A stretch of DNA of 64,000 nt from assembly GCF_000717245.1 (NCBI RefSeq), contig NZ_JNYQ01000001.1, positions 682,001 through 746,000 of the forward strand, written 5' to 3'. Below are positions 35,837-44,005 of this stretch, piece by piece. Each line of letters starts with the position of its first letter. The first letter of the stretch is position 1. This DNA comes from Kitasatospora papulosa (GTDB lineage: Bacteria > Actinomycetota > Actinomycetes > Streptomycetales > Streptomycetaceae). The translations under genes were made by a program, and so were the position numbers. The notes beneath the pieces are model-generated. The model was not told the origin of the DNA and ran no database searches. It saw only the letters and a program-made list of their open reading frames with translations.

Positions 35837-37204
35837 TCACGCCCCGCCGCCCAGATCCTCGCGAATCGCGGAGACGACCCGGGTCGCCGTCTGCCGCACG
35901 GCTTCGGTCTCGGTGAGGAAGTGCCAGTAGTCCGGATGCCGCCCGTCGAGCCCGGTGACCGCCCGCTCCAGCCGTGCCACGGCGTCGTCGAGCGGGCGGG
36001 CATGGCGCGGATCCGGGGTGTTGCGGCCGGCCATGGCGAGCCGCTGCGCGTCCCGGATCGCGAACCGGGTGCGATCGATCTCCGCCTGCGGATTCTTGGC
36101 GACCGCGTCGAGCCGCCGCAGCCGGTCCCCGGCGGCGGACACCGCCTCGTCGGTCGCGTTGAGCAGCGCACGGACCGTGCTCAGACGGGACGTCGCATCG
36201 GCCCAGCGCTGCTCGGACCGTGCCGTGGCGGCCTCCGCCAGCTTCTCCTCGGCCTGCCGGACATTCACCGCGGCCTGCTCGGGAACGGGCTGGAGATCCT
36301 GCCAGCAGGCGGCCGAGAAACGCCGCCTGAGCTCACTCAGCACCGGCTCGACCTGCCCGGCGCGCGTCGTCAGCGCCTGCGCCCGGGTGCGCAGCGACAC
36401 CAGCCTCCGGTCGATCTCGGCAGCCCGCTCGGGAAGCCGGTCCGCCTCCGCCCGCACCGCCTCGGCGTCGCGCAGCACCTGGTCCGCGCGCTGCAGTGTC
36501 TCGGCCACGCCGTGACGCCCCGCACCCTCGTTGAGCTTGGTCAGCTCCGGGGCGAGCGCCGCGAGCCGGGCCGCGAGATCGTCGGCCCGCAGCCCCGAGG
36601 CACGTACGGCGTCCAGGGCGTTGCTCGCGGCGAGCAACGCCTGCCGGGCCCGCTCCACAGCGGGGGCGAGCCGCGCCAGCTGCGTCTCCGCGCTGCTGAG
36701 CAGCGTCCCGAGCCCCTGGGCGTAACGGTCCAGCTCGCCCTTGACCCGCACGAGCTCGTCCTTGGCCCTGGTCAGCTGGGTGCGCGCACCGGCCGCCGCC
36801 GAGGGCTCCAGATCGTCCCGGTCGAGGTCGTGGGCGTCGACCGCGGTGATGTAGACGTGGCTGACGTCGTCGATCCGCCGACCGAGCGCCGCGAAGTCCT
36901 CCACGGCCTTGCGGGCGCGCGGCGAACTGTCGACCGCGGTGATCGTCTCGATCGAGATCTGAAGATCGCGCTGAGCGGTGTCCAGCTCGTAGAAGGCGGC
37001 GGCCGCGGCGTCCTTCGCCGCCTGCGCGTCGGCCCGCTGGTTCTCCCCACGCCCGCCGAACCAGCGGCGCGTACCCCCGCCCGCGAAGGCGGCCGGCAAT
37101 GCTGCTGCGACCAGGGGGACCGGCAGGAGCATCAGCACCAGGACGTCCCTGACGGCGGAACCAACACTCGCTTTCGCCTCCGGCCGCGTGTGTGTCGCCG
37201 TCAC
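35837..37204 (-). CDS. Membrane-anchored coiled-coil protein
   Basis: Unrecognised protein of 455 aa. A hydrophobic segment near the N-terminus (VLVLMLLPVPLVAAALPAAF, about 21-40) probably anchors it, followed by a basic patch (RRWFGGRGENQR) and then about 380 residues of alpha-helical, alanine/arginine/glutamate-rich heptads. The orientation suggests a single-span protein with a cytoplasmic or periplasmic stalk. It stands alone on the minus strand. A scaffolding role is possible but not demonstrated. Confidence 0.75.
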   Translation of the reverse strand: MTATHTRPEAKASVGSAVRDVLVLMLLPVPLVAAALPAAFAGGGTRRWFGGRGENQRADAQAAKDAAAAAFYELDTAQRDLQISIETITAVDSSPRARKAVEDFAALGRRIDDVSHVYITAVDAHDLDRDDLEPSAAAGARTQLTRAKDELVRVKGELDRYAQGLGTLLSSAETQLARLAPAVERARQALLAASNALDAVRASGLRADDLAARLAALAPELTKLNEGAGRHGVAETLQRADQVLRDAEAVRAEADRLPERAAEIDRRLVSLRTRAQALTTRAGQVEPVLSELRRRFSAACWQDLQPVPEQAAVNVRQAEEKLAEAATARSEQRWADATSRLSTVRALLNATDEAVSAAGDRLRRLDAVAKNPQAEIDRTRFAIRDAQRLAMAGRNTPDPRHARPLDDAVARLERAVTGLDGRHPDYWHFLTETEAVRQTATRVVSAIREDLGGGA

Positions 37205-37274
37205 ATCCCTCTCCCGTGCCGATCCGCCCTGCCCGGTTCATTCTCCCACCAGTGAGGACGAACGCACGGGCCGG

Positions 37275-38048
37275 TTAGTTCGCACTTCGGACGGTGACTT
37301 CACCGTTGTCGCTGCGCGCCTTCACCACGTGCTCACTGCTCTCGCTGCGCGGGACGTCCACGGAGACGTCACCGTTGTCGGCCTCGGCGGACACCGCGTA
37401 CGTCTCCTTCCCGCCCGGCAGGGTCACGGAGATGCTCCCGTTGTCACTCACGGTGTCCACCAGGTCCGGGACCTCGGCGAAACCGAGTTCGACCGTCCCG
37501 TTGTCCGACCGGGCGATCACGGAACGCCCCGAGATCCGCTCCGCCTCGATCGAGCCGTTGTCGGCGTGCAGCTCGAGCGGCCCGGAGGCGTCACGCACGG
37601 TCACCCCTCCGTTGTCGGCGGAGATCTTCAGGGGCTCGGCGAAGCCGACGGCACCGACCCGCCCGTTGTCCCCCTGCACGGTCACGGCAAGACCGCGGGG
37701 CACCTTGACCTCGTGGTACGCCTCACAGTTGCTGATCACGGCCCGGCACTTCACCTCGAGCTTCAGCTCGTCACCCTCCAGCTTCCACACGGGGTCCGGC
37801 CCACTGCCCAGCACGACCCAGCCGTCGACCCGGCGGGTCACCTCGATCTCCTTCACATCGGCGGACACGAGGTCCAGGCTCGAGTTCTCGGCGTCGATGG
37901 TGAGCGCCTTCCCTCCGAAGGCGAACGACTTGTGCTCACTGGGGGCGTCCTCCGCATCGGTGCTGCCACAGCCGCTGAGCGCGGCGACGAGAAGCACGGT
38001 CCCGGCAGCGGCGACGAGCGTGTCGGTGCGGCGTGTGCGAACGGTCAT
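37275..38048 (-). CDS. DUF4097-type beta-helix lipoprotein
   Basis: Exported lipoprotein of 257 aa. The signal peptide ends in the lipobox LSGC (Cys about residue 27). The mature part is made of short repeats of the form SADNGSVEVEG (NSSLDLVSADV, DNGRVGAVGF, DNGGVTVRDA, DNGSIEAERI, DNGTVELGFA, DNGSISVTLP, DNGDVSVDVP, DNGEVTVRSA), one per coil of a predicted right-handed beta-helix. This is the DUF4097/adhesin-like pattern. It is anchored on the outer face of the membrane; the partner is unknown. Confidence 0.85.
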   Translation of the reverse strand: MTVRTRRTDTLVAAAGTVLLVAALSGCGSTDAEDAPSEHKSFAFGGKALTIDAENSSLDLVSADVKEIEVTRRVDGWVVLGSGPDPVWKLEGDELKLEVKCRAVISNCEAYHEVKVPRGLAVTVQGDNGRVGAVGFAEPLKISADNGGVTVRDASGPLELHADNGSIEAERISGRSVIARSDNGTVELGFAEVPDLVDTVSDNGSISVTLPGGKETYAVSAEADNGDVSVDVPRSESSEHVVKARSDNGEVTVRSAN

Positions 38049-38301
38049 GATCTGAAGTCCCCCTGAGAGCCCTACCGGTGTGGCACCACCGTATGTACGG
38101 GCCCACCCCCGGCACGATCCGGACGGCTACCGTCTCGGGGGTGGGGATATCCCCCGTACCGGCCTCGGGGGGCCGTTCTGCCCTCGGGGGAGCGCGACTG
38201 CGGGCGGGGCCGTGGGGCGGCGAGGCGTGCAGGCGCCCGACCCGGGCGGAACCGGATTGCCGATGGGGGCCGTGGGCCATGTAACCTGTTGGCTCATCCA
38301 C

Positions 38302-38376
38302 GGGTGCGTAGCTCAGGGGTAGAGCGCTGCTCTTACAAAGCAGATGTCGGCGGTTCGAAACCGTCCGCGCCCACCA
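38302..38376 (+). tRNA. tRNA-Val (anticodon UAC), CCA encoded
   Basis: All arms fold. The acceptor is GGGTGCG/CGCGCCC (one G-U pair) with discriminator A38373 and encoded CCA 38374-38376. The D stem is GCTC/GAGC, the anticodon stem CTGCT/AGCAG with loop CTTACAA, and the T stem GGCGG/CCGTC with loop TTCGAAA. The anticodon TAC at 38334-38336 reads GUA and other valine codons. The 253 bases upstream (38049-38301) hold no recognisable gene and presumably include its promoter. The small gene patch that follows makes it a possible integration site, but no repeated 3' end was found within the window. Confidence 0.97.
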
Positions 38377-38392
38377 GCAGGAAGCACGACGA

Positions 38393-38431
38393 AGGCCCAG
38401 GTCACCGGTACAGAACCGGGAGCCTGGGCCT
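38393..38431 (+). terminator. Hairpin terminator after the tRNA gene
   Basis: AGGCCCAGG and CCTGGGCCT arms with inner CCGG/CCGG pairing, 17 bases past the CCA end. Confidence 0.8.
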
Positions 38432-38491
38432 AGTTCGTTCCTCAGCCGTGGGGTGGGGGAGAGGCGTCGTGCCAGTCACGTGCCAGATACG

Positions 38492-39094
38492 TCAGAGAAG
38501 GTCCCGCCAGAATGTGGCAGTCGCCGCTCTCGGGTTCCAACTCTCGTCGACGTCGCCCCGTGTCTCGTCGAACTCCCGGTGCATGTAGTCGACCAAGTCC
38601 TCCCCGTAGTAAATGATGTCCGTCTGCCATATCGAGAGCACGGGGTGCCCGAAGCTTCCCTGGCCGGCCGGGACGTACCGGTGGGCGTACACGGGCACCA
38701 GCACCGGCACTTTCTCGAGGCAGTACCGCGCTGTGGCCAGGGCGGCTGCATCATCGGCTGGACGCTCGCCCCATGCCTGGTACCAGAAGCGGTTGTGCTC
38801 GATGCTGAGGAGTACGCCCTCGACGGGCCAGCCCAACTGATTACGCAAGCTGTCCGGATCGCCACTGCGCCACTCGGGCCAAGGCTTGGACCAGGTCTGC
38901 CCGTCCTCGGGAGCAACGTTGACCGGAAGGCCGGCCGCGAGGAATGCGCGGTGATCGTCCGCGAACTGGAACCCGTACTCCCGCTCGATCCGCGCGAACT
39001 CGGCGTCGGTCAGCCCCGGCTCGAACTCAAAGAGGTCTGTCTGTGCCAGGCGACGCGCTGCCTCCGCGCCAAGGCGTGCCCCCTCATTCATCAT
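38492..39094 (-). CDS. SMI1/KNR4 (SUKH)-like protein
   Basis: Soluble acidic protein of 200 aa resembling the SMI1/KNR4 family. The opening EFEPGLTDAEFARIEREYGFQFADDHRAFLAAGLP is typical, as are the WPEWRSGDPDSLRNQLGWPVEGVLL block and the tryptophan/tyrosine-rich end. SUKH proteins are often immunity proteins for polymorphic toxins, but many serve other roles, and no toxin gene is adjacent. It lies just behind the tRNA gene in what looks like accessory DNA. Two adjacent ATGs (39094, 39091) are equivalent starts. Confidence 0.72.
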   Translation of the reverse strand: MMNEGARLGAEAARRLAQTDLFEFEPGLTDAEFARIEREYGFQFADDHRAFLAAGLPVNVAPEDGQTWSKPWPEWRSGDPDSLRNQLGWPVEGVLLSIEHNRFWYQAWGERPADDAAALATARYCLEKVPVLVPVYAHRYVPAGQGSFGHPVLSIWQTDIIYYGEDLVDYMHREFDETRGDVDESWNPRAATATFWRDLL

Positions 39095-39192
39095 CGCCGC
39101 ACATTAGCGACACGGGAGCCTTCCTCGCCCGAGTTCTGCCCCGCCCAGCGCGCCGGCGAGTCACCTCAGAGCGCCGCAGCTTCCTCCCGAGC

Positions 39193-39396
39193 TCACGTGA
39201 AGGGTGAAATCTGCTGCTTCGCCAAGTGCTCAAGGGCGGCCTCGACGCACGCCTCGGCGGACGACAGGTCAGCCCTGAAAAACCCTTCCGCCCCCAGGGC
39301 GCCACCGGTGACGATCACCATCCAACGGCGCCCCTGTGCGCGCTCGCCGTCAGCCTTGAAGACCACTGAGCATCCCCGCTCGGCCAACCACTCCAT
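39193..39396 (-). CDS. Hypothetical small protein
   Basis: Open frame of 67 aa, with a plausible hydrophobic core (RRWMVIVTGGALGAEGFF) and a helical end (SSAEACVEAALEHLAKQQ). No ribosome site is evident: the ATG is preceded by a stop codon. I do not recognise a family. It lies in the same accessory patch as the SMI1-like gene and could be a truncated relic. Confidence 0.45.
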   Translation of the reverse strand: MEWLAERGCSVVFKADGERAQGRRWMVIVTGGALGAEGFFRADLSSAEACVEAALEHLAKQQISPFT

Positions 39397-39469
39397 CAGT
39401 TACACGACGTCCACGACCCGCCCCCTCCCAGACCCTCATCAGCTCACTCTGGATGGGGTCGTTTCCCTG

Positions 39470-39578
39470 GATCAGTGTCTCTGTCGCTCTCAACCGATCA
39501 GTGATTGCCGAGCTCGGAGCCTGACGATCAGTGCGGCCGCGGGAGCCCCGGCCCCTCCCGGTGCCGGCGTCGATCAGT
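39470..39578. repeat. Four GATCAGT repeats beyond the DeoR-like gene
   Basis: GATCAGTG at 39470, 39496 and 39526, and GATCAGT at 39572 (the last across the regulator's stop codon), spaced 26, 30 and 46 bases. They are short enough to be chance, but the cluster is dense. The rest of 39397-39573 shows nothing coding. Confidence 0.4.
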
Positions 39579-40332
39579 CCGCAGCCAGGATCTCCACCCC
39601 CCGTGCCATGAGTTGCTCGGCGACCGGGTGGCCGGGGTCGGCGTCGGTGATCAGTCCGCTGATGTCCTCCCAGGGCAGGACGCGGAAGCGTGAGGCCGTG
39701 CCGATCTTCTCGGACGACGCGAGGATGTACGTGTCCGCCGCCCGGGCCGCCAGGGCTCGCTTCATCGCGGCTTCCTCGGCGTCGCCGGTGGTCAGGCCCG
39801 CCTCCGGGTGGACGCCTGTGACGCCGAGCAGGCAGATGTCGGCCGAGACGTTCTGGGCGGCTTCCACCGCTGCCGCGCCGCAGGCCACCGCCGAGTGCTT
39901 GAAGATGCGTCCGCCGAGCAGGAAGACATCGGCCAGCGGGTGTTCGATCATCGCGGCCGCGATCGTCGGGCTGTGGGTGATCACCGTGCACGCCAGTTCC
40001 GGCGGGAGTGTGCGGGCGACGGCGAGGGCGGTGGTGCCGCCGTCCAGGATCAGGGCGCTGCCCGGCCGTACCAGGGCCGCCGCCCTCGTGGCGACCTTCC
40101 GCTTGCCGTCCGGGGTGACGGACGTGCGGGTGGCGTAGTCAGCCACGGCCGGGGAGACCGGCAGCGCGCCGCCGTAGACCCGGTGGCAGAGTCCCTCGGC
40201 GGCCAGATCGCGCAGGTCGCGCCGCACGCTGTCCTCCGAGATGCCCAGATCCGCGGCGACGTTCTTGGCCACGACCTTGCCCTCGCGGGCGAGAAGGCCC
40301 AGCAGGTGGTCGCGTCGTTCAGCAGCCAGCAT
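39574..40332 (-). CDS. DeoR-family sugar/nucleoside-responsive regulator
   Basis: Protein of 252 aa. The N-terminal DeoR helix-turn-helix (about 5-57, RRDHLLGLLAREGKVVAKNVA, then ISEDSVRRDLRDLAAEGLCHRVYGGA) precedes a DeoRC sensor domain with phosphosugar-binding glycine loops (ILDGGTTALAVAR, VFLLGGRIFKHSAVACG). Such repressors respond to phosphorylated sugars or nucleosides. It is divergent from the DUF4406-NUDIX pair with only 48 bases between, so it very likely controls that pair and itself. Confidence 0.93.
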   Translation of the reverse strand: MLAAERRDHLLGLLAREGKVVAKNVAADLGISEDSVRRDLRDLAAEGLCHRVYGGALPVSPAVADYATRTSVTPDGKRKVATRAAALVRPGSALILDGGTTALAVARTLPPELACTVITHSPTIAAAMIEHPLADVFLLGGRIFKHSAVACGAAAVEAAQNVSADICLLGVTGVHPEAGLTTGDAEEAAMKRALAARAADTYILASSEKIGTASRFRVLPWEDISGLITDADPGHPVAEQLMARGVEILAAD

Positions 40333-40353
40333 CCGTAGTCTCTCCTGTTCTTG

Positions 40354-40373
40354 CACGTTTCTGCGTGTATCGT
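40354..40373. promoter_or_regulatory. Candidate operator and -10 in the DeoR/DUF4406 divergent promoter
   Basis: CACG-TTTCTG-CGTG (40354-40367) is a short inverted repeat, immediately followed by a possible -10 TATCGT (40368-40373), 7 bases before the DUF4406 ATG. No good -35 is visible. Confidence 0.35.
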
Positions 40374-40380
40374 AACGCCC

Positions 40381-40764
40381 ATGACCGACAAGCCGATGCT
40401 CATCCTCATCGCAGGGCCCTACCGCTCCGGCACCGACGGCGACCCGCAGGCCATGGCCGCGAACCTCGCCCGTCTCGAAACGGCGGCGTGGCCGGTCTTC
40501 GCCGCCGGCCATCTCCCCGTGATCGGGGAGTGGATAGCCCTCCCCGTCCTCAGTTCGGCAGGCGCCGGCCCCACGGACCCGCTCGCCGAACAGGTCCTCT
40601 ACCCGACCGCCGACCGTCTCCTCGCCCACTGCGACGCCGTGCTCCGGCTCCCCGGGGACTCCGCCGGAGCCGACCAGGACGTCGCCACCGCCCGGCTCCG
40701 CGGCCTGCCGGTGTACCACGACGTGAGCGAGATTCCGCGACTCGCTCCGCAGGAGGCCCTGTGA
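40381..40764 (+). CDS. DUF4406 protein (nucleoside 2-deoxyribosyltransferase-like fold)
   Basis: Protein of 127 aa. The N-terminal strand-loop LILIAGPYRSGTDGD and the later CDAVLRLPGDSAGADQDVATAR match the DUF4406 family, whose fold resembles nucleoside 2-deoxyribosyltransferases and which may act on nucleotide-sugar-type substrates. It is followed by a NUDIX gene with a four-base overlap, and both face the DeoR regulator. A nucleotide-clearing or salvage role is inferred from that neighbourhood. Confidence 0.82.
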   Translation: MTDKPMLILIAGPYRSGTDGDPQAMAANLARLETAAWPVFAAGHLPVIGEWIALPVLSSAGAGPTDPLAEQVLYPTADRLLAHCDAVLRLPGDSAGADQDVATARLRGLPVYHDVSEIPRLAPQEAL

Positions 40765-41438
40765 GCGCCCGCCCCGGCATCGACGTCCCCGACCACCGGG
40801 GCCGCACCGGCCTCGACCGTGCCGGGCGGGACCTCGACCGCAACCCCGACGTCGTCGTCCGCGACGTCGAGCTGACCTCTCGGGGCTGGCACGTCCTGCG
40901 CCGCACCACCTTCGACTACCGGCGCCGCGACGGGCGTCGGGTCACCCAGCAGCGTGAGACGTACGACCGCGGCAACGGCGCGGTGGTCCTGCCGTACGAC
41001 ACCGAGCGCGGGTGTGTGCTCCTCACCCGACAGTTCCGCTACCCGGCCTACGTCAACGAACACCCCGACGGCATGCTCGTCGAGGCCGCGGCCGGGCTGC
41101 TCGACGGCGACGACCCGGTCGCCGCCGTCCGCCGGGAGGCCGCGGAGGAACTCGGAGTGACACTCGGCGTTCTCACCCATGTCTTCGACGCCTACATGAG
41201 CCCGGGCTCGGTCACCGAGCGCCTTCACTTCTACGCGGCCCCCTACACCTCGGCCCACCGCACCGGAAGCGGCGGCGGGCTGGAGGAGGAGGGCGAGGAC
41301 ATCGAAGTGCTCGACGTGCCCTTCGCCGACGCCCTGACCATGGTCCGCGACGGACGCATCGTCGACGGCAAGACCGTCATGCTCCTGCAATGGGCCGCCC
41401 TGGAAGGCCCGTTCGCCCCTGAGGCGGGCACCGGCTGA
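40761..41438 (+). CDS. NUDIX hydrolase, ADP-ribose pyrophosphatase-like
   Basis: Protein of 225 aa. The NUDIX box GLLDGDDPVAAVRREAAEELGV (about residues 112-133) is complete, with both metal glutamates. The surrounding sequence (RQFRYPAYVNEHPDGMLVEAAAG before it, FDAYMSPGSVTERLHFY after it) is characteristic of the ADP-ribose/GDP-mannose group. It hydrolyses nucleoside-diphosphate-linked substrates in the cytosol. The GTG at 40761 overlaps the DUF4406 stop and follows AGGAGG, so it is translationally coupled. Confidence 0.92.
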   Translation: MSARPGIDVPDHRGRTGLDRAGRDLDRNPDVVVRDVELTSRGWHVLRRTTFDYRRRDGRRVTQQRETYDRGNGAVVLPYDTERGCVLLTRQFRYPAYVNEHPDGMLVEAAAGLLDGDDPVAAVRREAAEELGVTLGVLTHVFDAYMSPGSVTERLHFYAAPYTSAHRTGSGGGLEEEGEDIEVLDVPFADALTMVRDGRIVDGKTVMLLQWAALEGPFAPEAGTG

Positions 41439-41460
41439 CGCTGCCGCCGCCCGCGACGCG

Positions 41461-42021
41461 TCAGGGCGTGCGGTACGTGACCAGGGCGCGGGCGGGTCTC
41501 CGGAAGGACTCCTCGTTGAAGGGGGAACGTTCCACCATGACGCTGACCGAGGAGCCGCCGTACGTCATGACGGGCCCCCGGACGCCGGAGCCGCACAGGC
41601 CTGCAGGGAGCTCGGTCTCACCGTCGACGAGGGCGTACTTGCTGCGGTAACGGGAGGCGAACACCGACGTGCCGTAGGGGACCAGGCCCGTCCGGTGGAG
41701 GAAGTCCGGCATCCGGCGGCTCACGAAGGTGACCTGCGCGCTGCCGTTCCGGGTGACGTGGTGGATGTCCGTGGCGTCCTCGGGTATCGCCGCGTCCGCC
41801 GCGCCGACCACGTCCGACAGCGGCACCTCGCTGCCCTCGCAGGCCCGGGAGTCGCCGAACGGGTGGAACAGTTCGTCCTGGAACAGCCAGACCGTCCCTC
41901 CCACGGGAACCGCCAGGATCAGAAGGGCGATTCCCAGACCTGGGAGTACGCGTCGCCGTCGCGGTCCGCCGGCAGGCGCACCGTCCCCGGTCCGCGCCTC
42001 GTCCGTCCCGGAACCACTCAT
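41461..42021 (-). CDS. Hypothetical membrane-anchored protein
   Basis: Protein of 186 aa with a basic N-terminus (GGPRRRRVLPG), one hydrophobic segment (LGIALLILAVPVGGTVWLF, about 29-47) and an exported domain with three cysteines (CEGSEVPLSD, LCGSG). I do not recognise the family. The ATG at 42021 follows GAGGGGG. It is convergent with the NUDIX gene and downstream of the broken MerR gene. Confidence 0.7.
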   Translation of the reverse strand: MSGSGTDEARTGDGAPAGGPRRRRVLPGLGIALLILAVPVGGTVWLFQDELFHPFGDSRACEGSEVPLSDVVGAADAAIPEDATDIHHVTRNGSAQVTFVSRRMPDFLHRTGLVPYGTSVFASRYRSKYALVDGETELPAGLCGSGVRGPVMTYGGSSVSVMVERSPFNEESFRRPARALVTYRTP

Positions 42022-42076
42022 GAACGCCCCCTCGGCCACGCATGCCGCGCATTCCGCGCGTGCGAACACGCGGAGC

Positions 42077-42812
42077 CTACGCCGGTGGCCAACCGGCGGA
42101 GGAGTGATCATCCACGCTCGGGGCGAGGACCCGGCTGAGCGGCACGGAGGCGTCCAGCAGGGCACGGGAGCGTACGGCGATGCCCGTGCCCCGGACCGCG
42201 AGCGCCGCAGCGACGTCCTCCCGGCCGCGTCCGCTCCGCAGACCCGGCATCAGCGCGCGGAGCGGGGCGATCCGGTAGCCGGCCCCGCGTAGTTGGTGCA
42301 CGATCCGGGCGTCCCTGACCTGGGCCGGCGCGTACCGTCTCACCCCTCGCGGAGGGACCCGGTCGGGTACCGCCAGCCCTTCGGCGTGTCGAGGGGCGCA
42401 CCCCGAGTGCGGTCGCGAGTTCGGAGACGCTCATCGAGTCCGACGGCCTCACGTCCTCGACGGGGTCCTTCGAGATCGCGAGGGCGGCCTCCTCCGCGAG
42501 CGCCAGGTCCGTACGTTCCCGGTCGAGCCGGGCGTGCGCCGCGTCGAGCAGGGCGAGCGCCTCGCCGGCCGGGCGTTCGTGCACGGCGCGGACGATCCGC
42601 TTGGCCTCGACGGGACCCGTGGCGGTCGCGAGCGCGCGGTAGGCCAGCGCGGACCAGAGATGCCTCTCGCCGTAGACCCGGTAGCCGGCGGTGGTACGGG
42701 CCGCCGGGGGCAGAACACCGTCGCGTTCCAGGTTGCGGACCTGCTGGACGGAGTACCCGGCACGGCGCGCGACGTCGATGGTGCGCCAGAACGGCGAGTT
42801 GAGGGTTGTCAC
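42077..42812 (-). pseudogene. MerR-family regulator, frameshifted
   Basis: The N-terminal half is intact in one frame: winged helix WRTIDVARRAGYSVQQVRNLERDGVLPPAARTTAGYR then RALATATGPVEAKRIV. A second helix-turn-helix begins (MSVSELATALGVRPST), and the frame then breaks. In another frame the expected continuation is seen, EGLAVPDRVPPRGVRRYAP then QLRGAGYRIAPLRALMPGL, to a stop at 42077. About eight bases seem to be missing near 42384-42388. The GTG at 42812 follows AGGAG. As given, the gene makes a truncated protein with a nonsense tail. It is divergent from the DUF6194-like gene. Confidence 0.8.
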
Positions 42813-42875
42813 CTGCTGCTCCTGAGCTTTCCGGTTCGAAGTCTCCACAAGCACCTCAATGAAACGCTTGAGCAC

Positions 42876-43346
42876 ATGACCATCGACGAGATCATCGGTT
42901 TCATGCAGGGCTTCGACGGAGTCCGGACCGTCACCCCGGTACCGGGCGACGGCTCACCGGAGATCAGCTGGGGGGACACCTTCTTCTCCTACTCTCCCGC
43001 CGGGGCGGCGCCGGTGACGGCGCAGCCGTTCGCGACCATCGTGACGAAGGACTACCCGGGCGACGAGAGTTCGCTCCTCGGCCGCCCGGACACCTTTCGC
43101 GTCAGCGTCGCCGCAGGGAAGGACCTCTTCCGTGAGTGGACCGGCCACGCGCCGGGTGAGCCGACGGCCGACGTCGTGCCCGGTGCCACCGACGCAGTGA
43201 TCGCCCACCCCGTCTACGGTTCCGCCGGCTGGCTCGCGGTGGTGAACCCGGGCCCCCGGACCGATGCGGCAGTCCGCCTGCTGCTCCGCGAGGCCCATCG
43301 CCTCGCCCGCGCACGTCACGAGCGGCGAGCGGGCTCCACGCGCTAG
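42876..43346 (+). CDS. DUF6194-like protein
   Basis: Cytosolic protein of 156 aa: MTIDEIIGFMQGFDGVRTV, a central AQPFATIVTKDYPGDESSLL segment, TFRVSVAAGKDLFREW, and a C-terminal helix rich in arginine. The pattern fits a family I know as DUF6194, without assigned function. It is divergent from the broken MerR gene with 63 bases between, so the MerR protein may once have controlled it. The ATG at 42876 lacks a good ribosome site. Confidence 0.7.
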   Translation: MTIDEIIGFMQGFDGVRTVTPVPGDGSPEISWGDTFFSYSPAGAAPVTAQPFATIVTKDYPGDESSLLGRPDTFRVSVAAGKDLFREWTGHAPGEPTADVVPGATDAVIAHPVYGSAGWLAVVNPGPRTDAAVRLLLREAHRLARARHERRAGSTR

Positions 43347-43398
43347 CCAGCCCGCCCCTGGCCGAGCCTGCCGGTAGCGAGTACCCCCGTGGAGCACG

Positions 43399-43450
43399 CC
43401 CGCTGGAGCGCCGTCCGTGGGGCGTCGCCCCTCAGACGCGCTCCAGCGGG
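43399..43450. terminator. Bidirectional hairpin between the DUF6194-like gene and the MOSC gene
   Basis: CCCGCTGGAGCG (43399-43410) pairs exactly with CGCTCCAGCGGG (43439-43450), with a GGGGCG/CGCCCC core between. It lies at the end of the MOSC reading frame if that frame is repaired, which supports the repaired stop at 43432. Confidence 0.7.
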
Positions 43451-43978
43451 CGGTGCGGCCCCGGTGGCAGTTCGGCCTCGACGGCGTCGTCCGGGCGCAC
43501 CCGGCCGCCCCGGCGGACCACGGCCATGATCCCCGATTTTGAAGGTGAAGTCCCCGGAGACCGGGTCGAGGGCGAAGACCTCTCCGAGGAGGCCCGGCCG
43601 GAAGTCGTTGATCTTCGCGCACGGGTTGCGCAGCCCCGTCACCTCGATCACCGCCTGCTCACCGAGGTGCAGCAGGGTGCCGGTGGGAAGGCCGAGCAGG
43701 TCGACACCACGGGTGGTGATGTTCTCGCCGAGCTGTCCCGCTGCGACGGCGTGGCCCTTGAGGGCGAGTTCGTCGAAGAGTTCCTCGTGCATCAGGTGCA
43801 CCTGGCGCAGATTGGGCAGGTCCGGTTCGTAGGTCGTGCGGAACTGATGGCGGATCGTCTCGCCGGCATGGACGTCCCCCTCGACCCCGAGCCCGGCCAG
43901 CAACGTCACGTGCGCGCGATTCGGCTTGCTGAACGAGTACGCCGCGTTGCTGCTCACCGCTGTGACCCGGCCTGCCAT
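43432..43978 (-). pseudogene. MOSC-domain protein, frameshifted in a G run
   Basis: MOSC proteins bind molybdenum cofactor or related thiols. The start MAGRVTAVSSNAAYSFSKP and the core HLGEQAVIEVTGLRNPCAKI and LGENITTRGVDLLGLPTG are clear. At about residue 148 the frame turns into proline/glycine/arginine-rich sequence and would run on to 43343. Removing one base from the four-base run at 43531-43534 restores a natural C-terminus (IGIMAVVRRGGRVRPDDAV) ending at 43432. The gene is therefore broken by one inserted base, or the assembly is wrong there. Confidence 0.85.
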
Positions 43979-44005
43979 CGATGCCCCACCCCTCTGTCGG
44001 TCCGC

